Of a DNA stretch of 64,000 nt, positions 17,681 to 26,567 are shown in pieces (the first letter of the stretch is position 1; every line of letters begins with the position of its first letter). The stretch comes from Thermospira aquatica (GTDB lineage: Bacteria > Spirochaetota > Brevinematia > Brevinematales > Thermospiraceae). The stretch spans positions 2,418,001-2,482,000 of the forward strand of contig NZ_CP073355.1 in the NCBI RefSeq assembly GCF_023525255.1, read 5' to 3'. The position numbers and the translations under genes are program-made. A model generated the notes under the pieces. That model saw nothing but the letters and a program-made list of their open reading frames with translations, was not told the origin of the DNA and searched no databases.

Positions 17681-17709
17681 ATTATACACTATTTTGCACG
17701 ATTTGTCAA
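17681..17709 (-). promoter_or_regulatory. Consensus promoter of tRNA-Lys inside the secF 3' end
   Basis: Both hexamers are perfect: TTGACA (17709-17704) and TATAAT (17686-17681), 17-bp spacer. The -35 and most of the spacer are codons of secF. Transcription would begin about 30 nt before the tRNA. Confidence 0.85.
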
Positions 17710-18579
17710 GCGTCTCACCCCCGCTGTAACAGGAGAAGCAATCATCACGGAGGAGTAAGTACCACTTATAAGACCCACTATCAAAATCACACTAAAGTTC
17801 CGTAAAACTTCCCCGCCCCAAATATAAAGAGCCACAGCTGCAAACAACGTTGTCAGAGAAGTAATAATCGATCTATCAAGAACCTCTGTCACCGAACGAT
17901 CAATCACCAAGACAAAATCTTCCTCTTTGTGCAAAGCTTTTCTCTCACGGATCCTGTCAAATACCACAATCGTATCGTTAATCGAGTACCCGAGAATCAT
18001 CAATATAGCAGCAATAATAGTAATATCAATAGGAATCCTGAGAAACAGCGCAAAGGCAAGCATAATCAAAAGATCATGCAATAGAGCTACCACAGCCCCA
18101 AAACCATAACTAAAGTCAAAGCGAATAACAATATACACAAGAATGATAAGCGAGACAACCCAGATCAAATTCAACGCCCTATAGACAAAGGATTTTCCTA
18201 CCTTGGCCTCAACCACCGTCACACCAAGAAGAGAAACTTTATCCTCTCCATAGGCCTGATAAAGCGTTTTCTTGATCAACTCAATACCATCCCTACCTTC
18301 CTCATAAGGGACCGTAATCACAAAACGGTTATCTTCAACTAACCCAACTGTTGTTACATTCGCATCTATCCCAACGTTTTTAAAAAGCGAGCGAATCTCT
18401 CCCACAGATACCTTTTGCTGAAGTGCTACCTCGGCCCGGCTTCCCCCTTTAAAATCAATCCCAACCTCAAAACCACCATTAACCACATAGACCACGACTC
18501 CCGCAAGAATAATCAAAAGCGACAAAACTATAGCCAGAGGCGTCACCTTCATAAACGGAATAGGTTTTTTCTCTTTCAT
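17689..18579 (-). CDS. secF: Protein translocase subunit SecF
   Basis: Partner of SecD in the proton-driven late step of protein export through SecYEG. 296 residues with six transmembrane helices. The first is at about 15-33, followed by the FKGGSRAEVALQQ segment, a periplasmic domain, and the conserved block LRIPIDITIIAAILMILGYS that continues into NDTIVVFDRIRE. Lies 23 bp after secD. Its last codons carry the -35 box of the tRNA-Lys promoter. Confidence 0.95.
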   Translation of the reverse strand: MKEKKPIPFMKVTPLAIVLSLLIILAGVVVYVVNGGFEVGIDFKGGSRAEVALQQKVSVGEIRSLFKNVGIDANVTTVGLVEDNRFVITVPYEEGRDGIELIKKTLYQAYGEDKVSLLGVTVVEAKVGKSFVYRALNLIWVVSLIILVYIVIRFDFSYGFGAVVALLHDLLIMLAFALFLRIPIDITIIAAILMILGYSINDTIVVFDRIRERKALHKEEDFVLVIDRSVTEVLDRSIITSLTTLFAAVALYIWGGEVLRNFSVILIVGLISGTYSSVMIASPVTAGVRRLTNRAK

Positions 18580-18602
18580 GCTTTTCTCCTTGTGAGACTT
18601 AG

Positions 18603-20141
18603 TTAGATAGATACTTTTTTGAGCTTAAGCGTCTCAAGTAAAAAGTCATACACCAATCTTGTCACAAAAAGCATAGCAAACATATTCGCAATAATACCAG
18701 CCCCAAGCGTCATACCAAAACCTTTGATACTTCCAGTACCAAACAGTGAGAGCGCCACAGCTGCAAAGAATGTTGTCAGGTTAGAATCCCAGATTGTCGC
18801 AGAAGCATGCTTATAGCCGTTTTCAAGGGCATGACGGAAATTTGAAGTACGTCTCATCTCCTCCCGTATACGGCTGAAAATAATCACATTCGCATCCACA
18901 GCCATACCTATCGTAAGAGCGATACCAGCAATACCAGAAAGGGTAAGTGTTGCTGTAAATATTCCTGAAAGAATGGCAAACAAGAAATAAATATTAAACA
19001 CTAGCCCAATAACAGCAATCACTCCACTCACTTTATACCACACAATCATAAAGATTGCCACTGCTATAAGAGAAATCACAACAGCTTTTGTACCCCCTTC
19101 AATGGCATCAGCACCAAGAGAAGGCCCAACAATTTGTTCTTGAACAACATTCAGGCGAACAGGTAAAGAGCCGGCTTTGAGAATATTTGCCAAAAAGTTA
19201 GCTTCTTCGTAGGTAAACTTCCCTGAAATCTCCCCACGACCACCGGGAATTTCAGAATTAATCACCGGTGCACTTTTAACACGGCCATCTAGTACAATTG
19301 CAAGACGTCTGCCAACATTATTTCGTGTCACATCGGCAAAGATCTCAGCACCTTCCAGGGTAAGACTAAAAGAGACAACAGGCTGCCCCGTTGTCGGGTT
19401 CATGTCTGGCTGAGCCTTGTCCATGTAGGTACCATCAAGCACCGTTTCTTTTTTTAGCACATACCAGCCCTTAAGCCGGGGAATGCCATACTCATCATTT
19501 TCATAGAGAGGATACCAATCACTGTCGCTCGAAAGTATAAAATTCGTTGGAATATTCTGACGGCTTACCACTGCACCCTGAACCATTTGAACCCCTAACT
19601 CTTGGAGTTTTTTCATCGCTTCCTCGTCCACCAGCTTAAACTCCAAACGACCGACACGAGAAAGTGACTCCCGAATAATCTGGGGCTCACTCACTCCAGG
19701 AAGCTCCACACTGATACGCCCATCAAACGTCTTGGCAATAGAAACTTCGCTCACTCCAAAAGTATCCATACGATTCTTGAGAATCTCAACGGCACGCTCA
19801 TTAGCCTTGTCAAACTCTTCTCGAAAAGCTGCTTCCGAGAGACTCTCTCCTCCCTTATCGGCCAGCTGAATTTTCAATTCCTCTGCATCCACCTCAAGTA
19901 AAAGGTTTGCACCACCCTGAAGATCAAGACCAAGATTCATAACTCTTTTGCGAAGTGCCTTGATATCAATAACCTGTTTTCGAACCTCAGGTGAAAGTTT
20001 ATCCATCTCTTCTTCTGAAATCTTGATAAGCTCCTTGGTGTCTTCTGGCAAAAGAAAATACCACTGGATCGTAGGCCACATTCCCCAGAAGCCCAATGCT
20101 ACTAAAATAAGAAGTAGAACCAGGCGTACCAGCTTGCTCAT
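18603..20141 (-). CDS. secD: Protein translocase subunit SecD
   Basis: Membrane subunit that pulls exported proteins to the periplasmic side together with SecF. 512 residues: N-terminal helix, the motif GLDLQGGANLLLEVD, a large periplasmic P1 domain with DGRVKSAPVINSEIPGG, then five helices including LTIGMAVDANVIIFSRIREE. Ten bp after yajC, in the usual yajC-secD-secF order. Confidence 0.96.
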   Translation of the reverse strand: MSKLVRLVLLLILVALGFWGMWPTIQWYFLLPEDTKELIKISEEEMDKLSPEVRKQVIDIKALRKRVMNLGLDLQGGANLLLEVDAEELKIQLADKGGESLSEAAFREEFDKANERAVEILKNRMDTFGVSEVSIAKTFDGRISVELPGVSEPQIIRESLSRVGRLEFKLVDEEAMKKLQELGVQMVQGAVVSRQNIPTNFILSSDSDWYPLYENDEYGIPRLKGWYVLKKETVLDGTYMDKAQPDMNPTTGQPVVSFSLTLEGAEIFADVTRNNVGRRLAIVLDGRVKSAPVINSEIPGGRGEISGKFTYEEANFLANILKAGSLPVRLNVVQEQIVGPSLGADAIEGGTKAVVISLIAVAIFMIVWYKVSGVIAVIGLVFNIYFLFAILSGIFTATLTLSGIAGIALTIGMAVDANVIIFSRIREEMRRTSNFRHALENGYKHASATIWDSNLTTFFAAVALSLFGTGSIKGFGMTLGAGIIANMFAMLFVTRLVYDFLLETLKLKKVSI

Positions 20142-20150
20142 ATAGCCTCC

Positions 20151-20462
20151 CTATTTTTTATCCAACTCTGGTGTAATCACAGCCGCGATAAAATCCTTAC
20201 GAACCTCTATCTTTGCATCGGCTGTTTTGATATAGACCGTCTTATCTCCAATAAACTCAATAGTACCTACAATACCGCCATTGGTGATCACGCGATCGCC
20301 CTGTTTCATGCTCGCAATTTGCTTTTCAAGCGTCTTCCGACGTTTTCTCTCCGGCAAAAAAATAAGCACATACATAAAAACCAAAAGAAGGAGCGGCATA
20401 AGAAGAAGTGAAAGTCCACCTCCCTCCGCTGGTTGAGCTTGTAACCAAAGCCAATTCCACAT
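20151..20462 (-). CDS. yajC: Preprotein translocase accessory subunit YajC
   Basis: Small single-pass membrane protein of the SecDF-YajC complex. 103 residues: one helix (LLLMPLLLLVFMYVLIFLPE), then the conserved soluble domain MKQGDRVITNGGIVGTIEFI. First gene of the secDF operon, behind a clear promoter. Confidence 0.93.
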   Translation of the reverse strand: MWNWLWLQAQPAEGGGLSLLLMPLLLLVFMYVLIFLPERKRRKTLEKQIASMKQGDRVITNGGIVGTIEFIGDKTVYIKTADAKIEVRKDFIAAVITPELDKK

Positions 20463-20493
20463 TGTTTTCCTCCATCTCCGTAATCATTACACC

Positions 20494-20522
20494 ATTATAC
20501 CGGTAGAACTCAAAAAAATCAA
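20494..20522 (-). promoter_or_regulatory. Promoter of yajC-secD-secF
   Basis: TTGATT (20522-20517) and TATAAT (20499-20494) with a 17-bp spacer, 31 bp before the yajC ATG. Confidence 0.75.
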
Positions 20523-20536
20523 CATCTCAGACAAAA

Positions 20537-21988
20537 CTATGCCTGCCATACCTTAATCATATTCGTACTTCCAGGAATACCCACTGGTACACCTGCTGTA
20601 ATCACCACAAAATCCCCCTCCTGAACAAGTTGTTTAAACCGAAGCACTTCTCCCGCTCCATCAAGAAGTTCATTCACCGTCGAAACCTCGCCCAGCTCAT
20701 AAGGTATTACTCCCCATACAAGAGCAAGTCTTCTTGCCGTTGCAGCAGAGGGACTAAATCCTATGATAGGAATAGGAAAACGATATTTCGCCAAATTTTT
20801 GGCTGTACCACCACTGTGAGTAAAACTCACAATATATTTAGCCCCGATCTTGTGAGCAAGCTCCACTGTTGCAAACGTAATGGACTCCATCACGTTCTTG
20901 CGCGCTCGTTTCATCAGATCTACCTGAGTCACCGTACGTCCGGCAAGCATCTTCTCAAAAAGCTCACTATTCTCTACCTGAGAAGCGATCTGAGCCATCA
21001 TCCGAACCGCTTCTACAGGGTATTGTCCAGCAGCACTCTCCGCAGAAAGCATCACCGCATCTGTCCCATCAAAAATAGCGTTGGCCACATCATTGGCCTC
21101 AGCACGGGTAGGCCTGGGATTATTCACCATCGATTCAAGCATCTGGGTTGCAGTGATTACCGGCTTACCTGCGATATTACACTTTCGAATAATCATTTTC
21201 TGAATAACAGGAACCTCTTGAGGAGAAGTCTCCACTCCCAGATCTCCTCTTGCTACCATGATAGCATCACTCATATCAATAATATTGTCAATATCTTCCA
21301 CTGCCTCAGGTTTCTCTATTTTGGAAATAATAGGAATACGTCGACCATATTCTCTCAGCATAATATCAATAAGTTCTCTCACATCGTCTGCACTGCGAAC
21401 AAAAGAGAGCGCCACATAATCCAGTTCGTGTTCAAAAGCAAACTTAAGATCATGTCTATCCTTATCCGTAATAGCAGAAATATTGAGCTTGATATGGGGA
21501 AGATTGACACCCTTTCTCGGTTTAAGTTTACCGCCGTTAATGACTTCTGTATAAATGTTGGTTCCTTCGATCTTTTGAATACGCAGTTCAATAAGCCCAT
21601 CATCAAGAAGAATACGACCTCCTACCTTTGCTTCATTATGCAGATTCGGATAGTCGATGGAAACCTTTTTCTCCCCATTGATCACCCCGCCTACAATCTG
21701 ATCCGTGGTAATCACCAGTGTATCCCCCGCCACAAGTTCAATAAAGTCACTTTCGAGTTTTCCAACTCGAATCTTTGGTCCTTGCAGATCCTGGAAAATA
21801 GCCACAGTTTTATCTAACTCTTTGGAAGCCTTACGTACATAATTCACCGTCTCAAGGTGATCTTCAAACGACCCATGAGAAAAATTCAATCGAATAACAT
21901 TCGCCCCAGCCTCAAGAATCTTGTATATAGTCGGATAGTTACGTGATGCTGGCCCTATGGTGGCCACAATTTTGGTAAAACGTTTCAT
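20537..21988 (-). CDS. pyk: Pyruvate kinase
   Basis: Converts phosphoenolpyruvate and ADP to pyruvate and ATP, last step of glycolysis. 483 residues, normal length. Motifs: TIGPASRN at the N-terminus, RLNFSHGSFEDH, the substrate segment ISKIEKPEAVEDID, MVARGDLGVE and TATQMLESM. The C-terminal regulatory domain is complete through PGSTNMIKV. Monocistronic by layout; promoter at 22026-22053, with insertion sequence copy 1 directly upstream of the -35 box. Confidence 0.96.
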   Translation of the reverse strand: MKRFTKIVATIGPASRNYPTIYKILEAGANVIRLNFSHGSFEDHLETVNYVRKASKELDKTVAIFQDLQGPKIRVGKLESDFIELVAGDTLVITTDQIVGGVINGEKKVSIDYPNLHNEAKVGGRILLDDGLIELRIQKIEGTNIYTEVINGGKLKPRKGVNLPHIKLNISAITDKDRHDLKFAFEHELDYVALSFVRSADDVRELIDIMLREYGRRIPIISKIEKPEAVEDIDNIIDMSDAIMVARGDLGVETSPQEVPVIQKMIIRKCNIAGKPVITATQMLESMVNNPRPTRAEANDVANAIFDGTDAVMLSAESAAGQYPVEAVRMMAQIASQVENSELFEKMLAGRTVTQVDLMKRARKNVMESITFATVELAHKIGAKYIVSFTHSGGTAKNLAKYRFPIPIIGFSPSAATARRLALVWGVIPYELGEVSTVNELLDGAGEVLRFKQLVQEGDFVVITAGVPVGIPGSTNMIKVWQA

Positions 21989-22025
21989 ACATACCCCTTA
22001 TTTTTTTACAAAAATTTGAATATAT

Positions 22026-22053
22026 ATTTTAACGAAAATGTTTTTTTTTGCAA
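22026..22053 (-). promoter_or_regulatory. Promoter of pyk
   Basis: TTGCAA (22053-22048) and TAAAAT (22031-22026), 16-bp spacer. The 5-bp target duplication of insertion sequence copy 1 (22054-22058) starts at the base next to the -35 hexamer. Confidence 0.6.
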
Positions 22054-22058
22054 AAAAA

Positions 22059-22126
22059 CGAATTGCTTCATAATAAAAGTACTCGAAAAGGGAACGTTGC
22101 TTCAAAATAAAAAAGTACTTTAAATT
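22059..22126 (+). repeat. Left end of IS copy 1: two tandem ~34-bp units
   Basis: Two units beginning with TTGCTTCA at 22063 and 22097, each followed by an A-rich run and GTACT. The right end (23381-23451) contains two inverted units beginning TTGCGTCA and TTGCCTCA. All four copies share this arrangement, which probably represents doubled transposase binding sites. Confidence 0.8.
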
Positions 22127-22139
22127 TGTGTAAAATAAT

Positions 22140-22156
22140 CCAGTTCAAAGAACTGG
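22140..22156 (+). promoter_or_regulatory. Leader hairpin abutting the transposase ribosome site
   Basis: CCAGTTCAAAGAACTGG forms a 7-bp stem with an AAA loop, and its last two bases overlap the GGAGGT ribosome site for the transposase GTG at 22166. Present in copies 1 and 4, replaced by a tandem repeat in copies 2 and 3. Confidence 0.6.
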
Positions 22157-22165
22157 AGGTAAAAG

Positions 22166-23390
22166 GTGGAGTTAGCGATGTTTGAAAGGAGACCTATTTA
22201 CAGGGAAACGGCAAAACAATATCAAAAAACCAGGGAAAAATGGAGATACTGGATTATTTTGTGAGGATAACAGGCCTAAAAAATCGAAACTATGCCGCCA
22301 GGCTCTTGAGGCAACACGGAAAAACCATATATGTAGGCAAGAAAAATTACCTTAAAGCCGATATAGCCAAGAAGGGCAAAAGACCTGGCAGAAAGAAAAA
22401 ATTCGGCGAAGAAGAACTAAAAATGCTAAAACAGGTCTGGGAAATTGAAAACTACATGTGTGGCAAACGTTTAAAGCCAATTTTAAATGAAGTTTTAGAT
22501 AATCTCTTAGCAAACGGACATCTCCACGGTTCTCCACAGGCTATAGAAAACTTGCGCCATATAAGTGCTTCAAGTATTGACCGACTTTTGAAACATGAGC
22601 GTAAAAAGCTTGAGATAAAAGGACGAAAAGGTACAAAGCCTGGAACGTTGTTAAAGCAACAAATAGCTATACGCACGTGGGCAGAGTGGGATGAAAATTG
22701 CCCTGGTTTTATGGAGATTGATATGGTTGCCCATGAGGGAGGAAATAGCCGGGGAGACTTTGCTCAAACATTAAATATGGTGGATGTTTGGAGCGGTTGG
22801 ACAGAGCTTGTGGCAATCAAAAACAAAGCTTCAAAATGGGTAAGAGAAGCCATAGAAAAAGTCAAAAGACTTCCTTTTGATTTACGGGGAATTGATTCTG
22901 ATACCGGTGCTGAATTTATTAATCATCCTCTACGCGATTGGTGTGAGAAGCACCAGATAAAATTTACAAGGGGGAGAAGCTCCCGTTCCAATGATAACTG
23001 CTACGTTGAGCAGAAAAACTATTCCATAGTCCGCCAGAATGTTGGATACTTCCGCTACGATACCGAGGAAGAAGTCTACTACTTGAACCGACTCTATGCG
23101 TATCTCAGGCTTTATGCCAACTTTTCAACGGTTATGAAAATGACAGAGAAAAGAGAATCGGAAGCAAGGTGCAAAAGAAGCATGATGATATTAAAACTCC
23201 CTACCAACGGCTTTTAGAAAGCTCTTATGTAAGTGAGGCACAAAAGGAACGCCTAACAAGGCTTTATAAGGCTCTCGATTTGTTTCACCTAAGACAAAAA
23301 ATTACAGCTTGCCAGAGAAAACTTTTCAGCCTTCAAAAGAAAAAGAATGTAAAAAACAAAAATTTGGAGGAAACTGTATGGAATTTTTGA
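22166..23390 (+). pseudogene. Transposase of IS copy 1, frameshifted
   Basis: The reading frame should run from GTG 22166 to TGA 23390 (about 430 residues when repaired). A 7-bp deletion near 22220 shifts the frame at about residue 20, and a 1-bp deletion near 23150 shifts it again close to the end. The middle part (22240-23217) is continuous and keeps the catalytic acids: Asp in MEIDMVAHEGG, Asp in SDTGAEF and Glu in NDNCYVEQ, with 35 residues between the last two. The N-terminal part has a helix-turn-helix-like region (LKNRNYAARLLRQHGK). Not expected to be active. Confidence 0.85.
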
Positions 23391-23539
23391 GTACTTTTTT
23401 TTATGAGGCAATGATTCGAATTTCGAGTACTTTTTTATTTGACGCAACGGGAAAAAGAAAGCCCCCTTTCTGGGGTTAGTGTATAGGGAAATGTTGTTCC
23501 AATTCAAAAAAGGAGTGGTTTCTCCATAAGCTGAAAAAT

Positions 23540-23635
23540 TCAGCTTATAAAACACCCCGAACAGCCCGTCAGGAAGAGAAAAAGAAGAGAGAGCAGGCCA
23601 ATGCCCGCCCTCCAATTGTTCTTACGGATGGTCAT
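23540..23635 (-). pseudogene. Lipoprotein gene remnant
   Basis: A 31-codon frame from ATG 23635, behind GGGGGGAT and 9 bp after the propeller stop, encodes a lipoprotein signal with lipobox LTGC. It stops just after the lipidated Cys, inside a perfect 10-bp inverted repeat (23526-23535 with 23539-23548). The first codons (MTIRKN) and 17 bp of DNA are identical to the start of the preceding gene, so it looks like a paralogous third gene cut off shortly before IS copy 1. Confidence 0.55.
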
Positions 23636-23644
23636 AATCCCCCC

Positions 23645-24729
23645 TCAGTACGGTATCTTCTTCACAAGCTTGAGCCCATTCGTGAGGCTAAAAACCGCTA
23701 TAACCCGGGCCCCACTATCCAGAACATAAACCTTGTGATTATTGACCTTAAACCTCGCTTTGTAGTTGGTGATATACCCCACCATATTAGTGGTATTGAG
23801 ATCAATGATGCCAATGCAGCTATTCACTTTTCCCTCATCACCTCCCACAATCAACCAATTTGAGGGTGAATAATAAACAGCCCCTTGTGGAAAAAGTTCT
23901 TCGCCTTTGCTGTTTGTAGGCTCAATACTATAGCTCAGTTTCCCTGTGGTTGTATCATATACCCTAATCTGTTTGGAATCGTGTACGGGGACATAGAGGA
24001 AATTGCTCGCCCAAACCAGTGCAAGGTACTCATGGTCACTCCATCCACTATTTCCACCACCTGCAGAAAGATTGGACCCTAGTATAGTAATCTTTCTGGT
24101 CTCAATATCCAGGCTCGCTATGTGATAGGGAGCAAAAAAACTTGTGGCATATTGCCCGTAGAAGCGACCATCACCCCCCACCCCACCCTTAGGGTAGAAG
24201 AAGTTCTCAAGAAAAAAGGTCTTGTACAAACGATCGTGCTCCATATCAATCACCGAAGAGGGGTAGCTCCCCAACCCATGTTGGACAAGAAGCTTGCTGT
24301 AGGGACTATATACCATGTAGTAAGGATTGACTTCTTCCAGCTCAATCACCTTACACTTCACCTGTTCTGGATAGACGATATAGATATAATTCGGCTCCCG
24401 AATAGGGCTCCCACTCTCCAGCACGGCTATCTTACTGCCAGCCTTCACGGCATAGTCAGCATAGCCATATTCACTATCCTTCTCCCTGAAGACGATCCTC
24501 CGAACAATCTCGTCTGTATCAGTATCAATCACATTTATTTTTCGCCGTCGCCGGTCTCTGTGAAAAGGAGCATGTGCTCTTGAGAGAAAAGGGTTCAAAG
24601 GGCTTCATCTCCAGAGGCTCTACCTCCCCATCGAGTAACGAGCACCAGCACAGCCAGCAGGTTGATAACGATGATAAGAAGGAAGAGCACGGCAATTCCT
24701 ACCCTGGCGCTATTCTTACGGATGGTCAT
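23645..24729 (-). pseudogene. Membrane-anchored beta-propeller protein, frameshifted
   Basis: The gene begins at ATG 24729 (GGGGGGAG ribosome site, ATGA overlap with the previous stop) with the signal anchor VGIAVLFLLIIVINLLAVLV and would stop after 44 codons. Joining the three frames across shifts near 24632, 24578 and 24540 gives a continuous protein containing HMLLFTETGDGEK, then INVIDTDTDEIVRRIVF and on to residue 317 of the longest piece (23645-24598). The repeats resemble YVTN/NHL-type propeller blades. All three shifts lie in short homopolymers or repeats, so sequencing error is possible. Function unknown; a cell-surface location is likely. Confidence 0.65.
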
Positions 24730-25856
24730 AGTACTCCCCCCACCGTCCTCCCTCTATACATCTCCTCAACTTGAGCTCGCCCCACTTCCGCAGTTTTCCC
24801 TCCTATTACCAGGAGCTTCCCTGATTTAACATTATTCTCAGTATGCCTGTCCAGAGAGTGGAATTTTACTTCTTTTCCTTCTCCTGGTCCCATAGTGGTG
24901 AAAACTTGGGGTGTTTCCCCTGCCTGGGAGTAATACGTTCCCGTATGACCCGATAGAACCCCAGAGCTTATAGGGTCGTTATAAGCACACCAGAGGATGT
25001 CCCCACTCTTGGCGTGACTTATCACCCATTCGGTAGCCTCTTCCTTGTTGACAACGGTAGCCCCTGAAGAAAGTGCTTTAGAAATAGGAAGATTATTATG
25101 AGATCCCCCTGCCTCCGAAGATGTCACTCTCATGTCATAGGCTCTCACGTCCCTCTCGAGGGCCTCATGAAGATCTTGCACCACCTGGATATTACTTCCC
25201 CCCTCGTTGAGAAAGGCTTCTGTTTCGCTCTCTGCATGTCTCTGGAGTTCTCCTCCTACAACATGGCTCTTGGACGCCACCTCACTCCTGAGAACTGTAA
25301 CTACTTCGTTCACGATGTTACTTACCTCCTCCATCGAAATATTACTCGAGGTATTCACGTAGCGAGAAAGCTTTGCCACCGTTTCATCTAACTTTATGCC
25401 CTCGACTATCTCTCTTGAGAGCTTCTCGGTATCCTTTCCTACCGCAGCCGTAATGTGTTCGGCAATCTTTTCGTTCAAGGTACGGTCGAACTCAGAGGCA
25501 TTCGTCGGCAAATCAAAAACAACCACCTTACCATTGATAAGGCGCGGTTGGGAGAGGGTGTTCATCGCCCGTGAACGCAAACTCTCCGGGATAACCAGCG
25601 CTTCGTTTGTCTCCCAGGGTTGGTTGGTGTTCAACACAAGAGAACCCATCTCTACCCTCGGGACAGCATAATACGTACCATTGGTCTCGACCGTGATACT
25701 CAACGGCTCCATCTTTACCTCTACTACCACCGCCTCTGACTTAGCCTCCTCTTTTTCAACAACAACACCAGGGGATTGAAACGAACACGAGAGGTTTATC
25801 ATACTCACAAGGGTAACAATAGCCGTGAGCCGATACCACTTACAATACCCCCTCAC
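24726..25856 (-). CDS. Lipoprotein with C-terminal YiiX/NlpC-P60-like region
   Basis: 376 residues from GTG 25856. The N-terminus has a hydrophobic segment ending in NLSC, a loose spirochaete-type lipobox. Residues 120-240 are helical and charged. The C-terminal SGDILWCAYNDPISSGVLSG with the following HTGTYY resembles the start of permuted papain-like (YiiX, NlpC/P60 clan) domains, where GD and the GH pair recur; a later catalytic Cys is not evident. First gene of a three-gene operon with the propeller pseudogene. GC content here (about 50-55%) is higher than in neighbouring genes. Confidence 0.65.
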   Translation of the reverse strand: MRGYCKWYRLTAIVTLVSMINLSCSFQSPGVVVEKEEAKSEAVVVEVKMEPLSITVETNGTYYAVPRVEMGSLVLNTNQPWETNEALVIPESLRSRAMNTLSQPRLINGKVVVFDLPTNASEFDRTLNEKIAEHITAAVGKDTEKLSREIVEGIKLDETVAKLSRYVNTSSNISMEEVSNIVNEVVTVLRSEVASKSHVVGGELQRHAESETEAFLNEGGSNIQVVQDLHEALERDVRAYDMRVTSSEAGGSHNNLPISKALSSGATVVNKEEATEWVISHAKSGDILWCAYNDPISSGVLSGHTGTYYSQAGETPQVFTTMGPGEGKEVKFHSLDRHTENNVKSGKLLVIGGKTAEVGRAQVEEMYRGRTVGGVL

Positions 25857-25942
25857 CCTTTTGGTGAAATTCTTCCATTTTTATTCCCATGCCATCATGA
25901 TTTTCTCCTTTTTTAATCTTATTTTCTTCTTTAACATGGGTG

Positions 25943-25970
25943 ATTTTAAGGCGTTTTTTTTATTTGTCAA
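25943..25970 (-). promoter_or_regulatory. Promoter of the lipoprotein/propeller operon
   Basis: TTGACA (25970-25965) and TAAAAT (25948-25943), 16-bp spacer. The left end of IS copy 2 begins 5 bp beyond the -35 box. Confidence 0.65.
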
Positions 25971-25975
25971 GTTTC

Positions 25976-26466
25976 CGAATTGCTTCATAATAAAAGTACT
26001 CGAAAAGGGGTCACTATTGCAAAATAAAAAAGTACTCCAAATCTGTGTATAAAATAATCCAGTTCATGGCTCGACAAGCTCGCCAACCGTGGCTCGACAA
26101 GCTCGCCAACCGTGGCTCGACAAGCTCGCCAACCGTGGCTCGACAAGCTCGCCAACCGTGGCTCGACAGGCTCGCCAACAGGAATTGGGTTGGCGATGTT
26201 TGAAAAAAGACCTATTGACAGGGAAACGGCGAAGTGATATGCTGAGCTTGTCGAAGCACAGTATCAAAAAGCTAGAAAAAAGGAGAAAATGGAGATACTC
26301 GATTATTTTGTGAGGATAACAGGTTTAAAAAATCGAAACTATGCCGCCAGGCTCTTGAGGCAGCACGGAAACAAAAACTCGGACAAAACAGCATGAAATT
26401 TTCAAGTACTTTTATTTATGAGGCAATGATTCGAATTTCGAGTACTTTTTTATTTGACGCAACGGG
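25976..26466 (+). mobile_element. Insertion sequence copy 2, internally deleted (MITE-like)
   Basis: 491 bp with both ends of the element but only the first part of the transposase (from ATG 26195 to about 26370). Contains five tandem 23-bp repeats at 26067-26181 and a separate short insertion at 26235-26259 that includes GCTGAGCTTGTCGAAGC. The flanking 5-mers GTTTC (left) and GAATT (right) do not match, so the target duplication is lost. The right end lies 35 bp from the metK -35 box. Confidence 0.88.
26067..26181 (+). repeat. Five tandem 23-bp repeats in the IS leader
   Basis: Units start with TGGCTCGACAAGCTCGCC at 26067, 26090, 26113, 26136 and 26159; the first four are identical and the last has three changes. 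No spacers, so not a CRISPR. The core GAGCTTGTCGA on the other strand is shared with the isolated insertion at 26241-26257. Confidence 0.93.
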
Positions 26467-26501
26467 GAATTCATACCCCAAGAATTCATACTAAAAGAAA
26501 T

Positions 26502-26530
26502 TTGCAAAAAACATCTTTTTTTCCTATAAT
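26502..26530 (+). promoter_or_regulatory. Promoter of metK-ugd-decarboxylase
   Basis: TTGCAA (26502-26507) and TATAAT (26525-26530), 17-bp spacer, 37 bp before the metK ATG. The leader is too short for a SAM riboswitch. Confidence 0.75.
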
Positions 26531-26567
26531 AGTAAACCACTTTGAAAGATTCGTTAAGGAGAACCCT

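Larger units (their letters stand above)
22059..23451 (+). mobile_element. Insertion sequence copy 1 (DDE transposase family), degenerate
   Basis: 1393 bp bounded by CGAATTGC at the left and GCAACGGG at the right, with imperfect inverted ends (TTGCTTCATAATAAAAGTAC against TTGCGTCAAATAAAAAAGTA). Each end holds two tandem repeats of about 35 bp. Flanked by the 5-bp direct repeat AAAAA (22054-22058 and 23452-23456). The transposase is broken by two frameshifts. Same element as the copies at 25976, 36377 and 52627. The D-35-E catalytic core suggests the IS3/IS481 superfamily; I cannot name the family. Confidence 0.9.

Noticed and set aside
20630-21817. Plus-strand reading frame of 395 codons opposite pyk
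   Set aside because: Shadow of the well-conserved pyruvate kinase; no start signal and no motif.
22240-23217. Copy 1 transposase as a functional shorter protein
   Set aside because: The ATG at 22240 has no ribosome site, and both ends of the protein are lost to frameshifts when compared with copies 3 and 4.
23452-23500. Reading frame crossing IS copy 1 as an interrupted gene
   Set aside because: Coding potential does not resume on the far side (22058 and below is the pyk promoter).
26067-26181. Tandem repeats as a CRISPR array
   Set aside because: The 23-bp units are contiguous with no spacers, and lie in an IS leader.
26454-26567. Extended metK start inside the IS end
   Set aside because: Added residues are not MetK-like; the ATG at 26568 has AAGGAG and a promoter at the right distance.
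26467-26567. SAM riboswitch before metK
   Set aside because: Only about 30 nt would lie between transcription start and the ATG, and no riboswitch motifs are visible.
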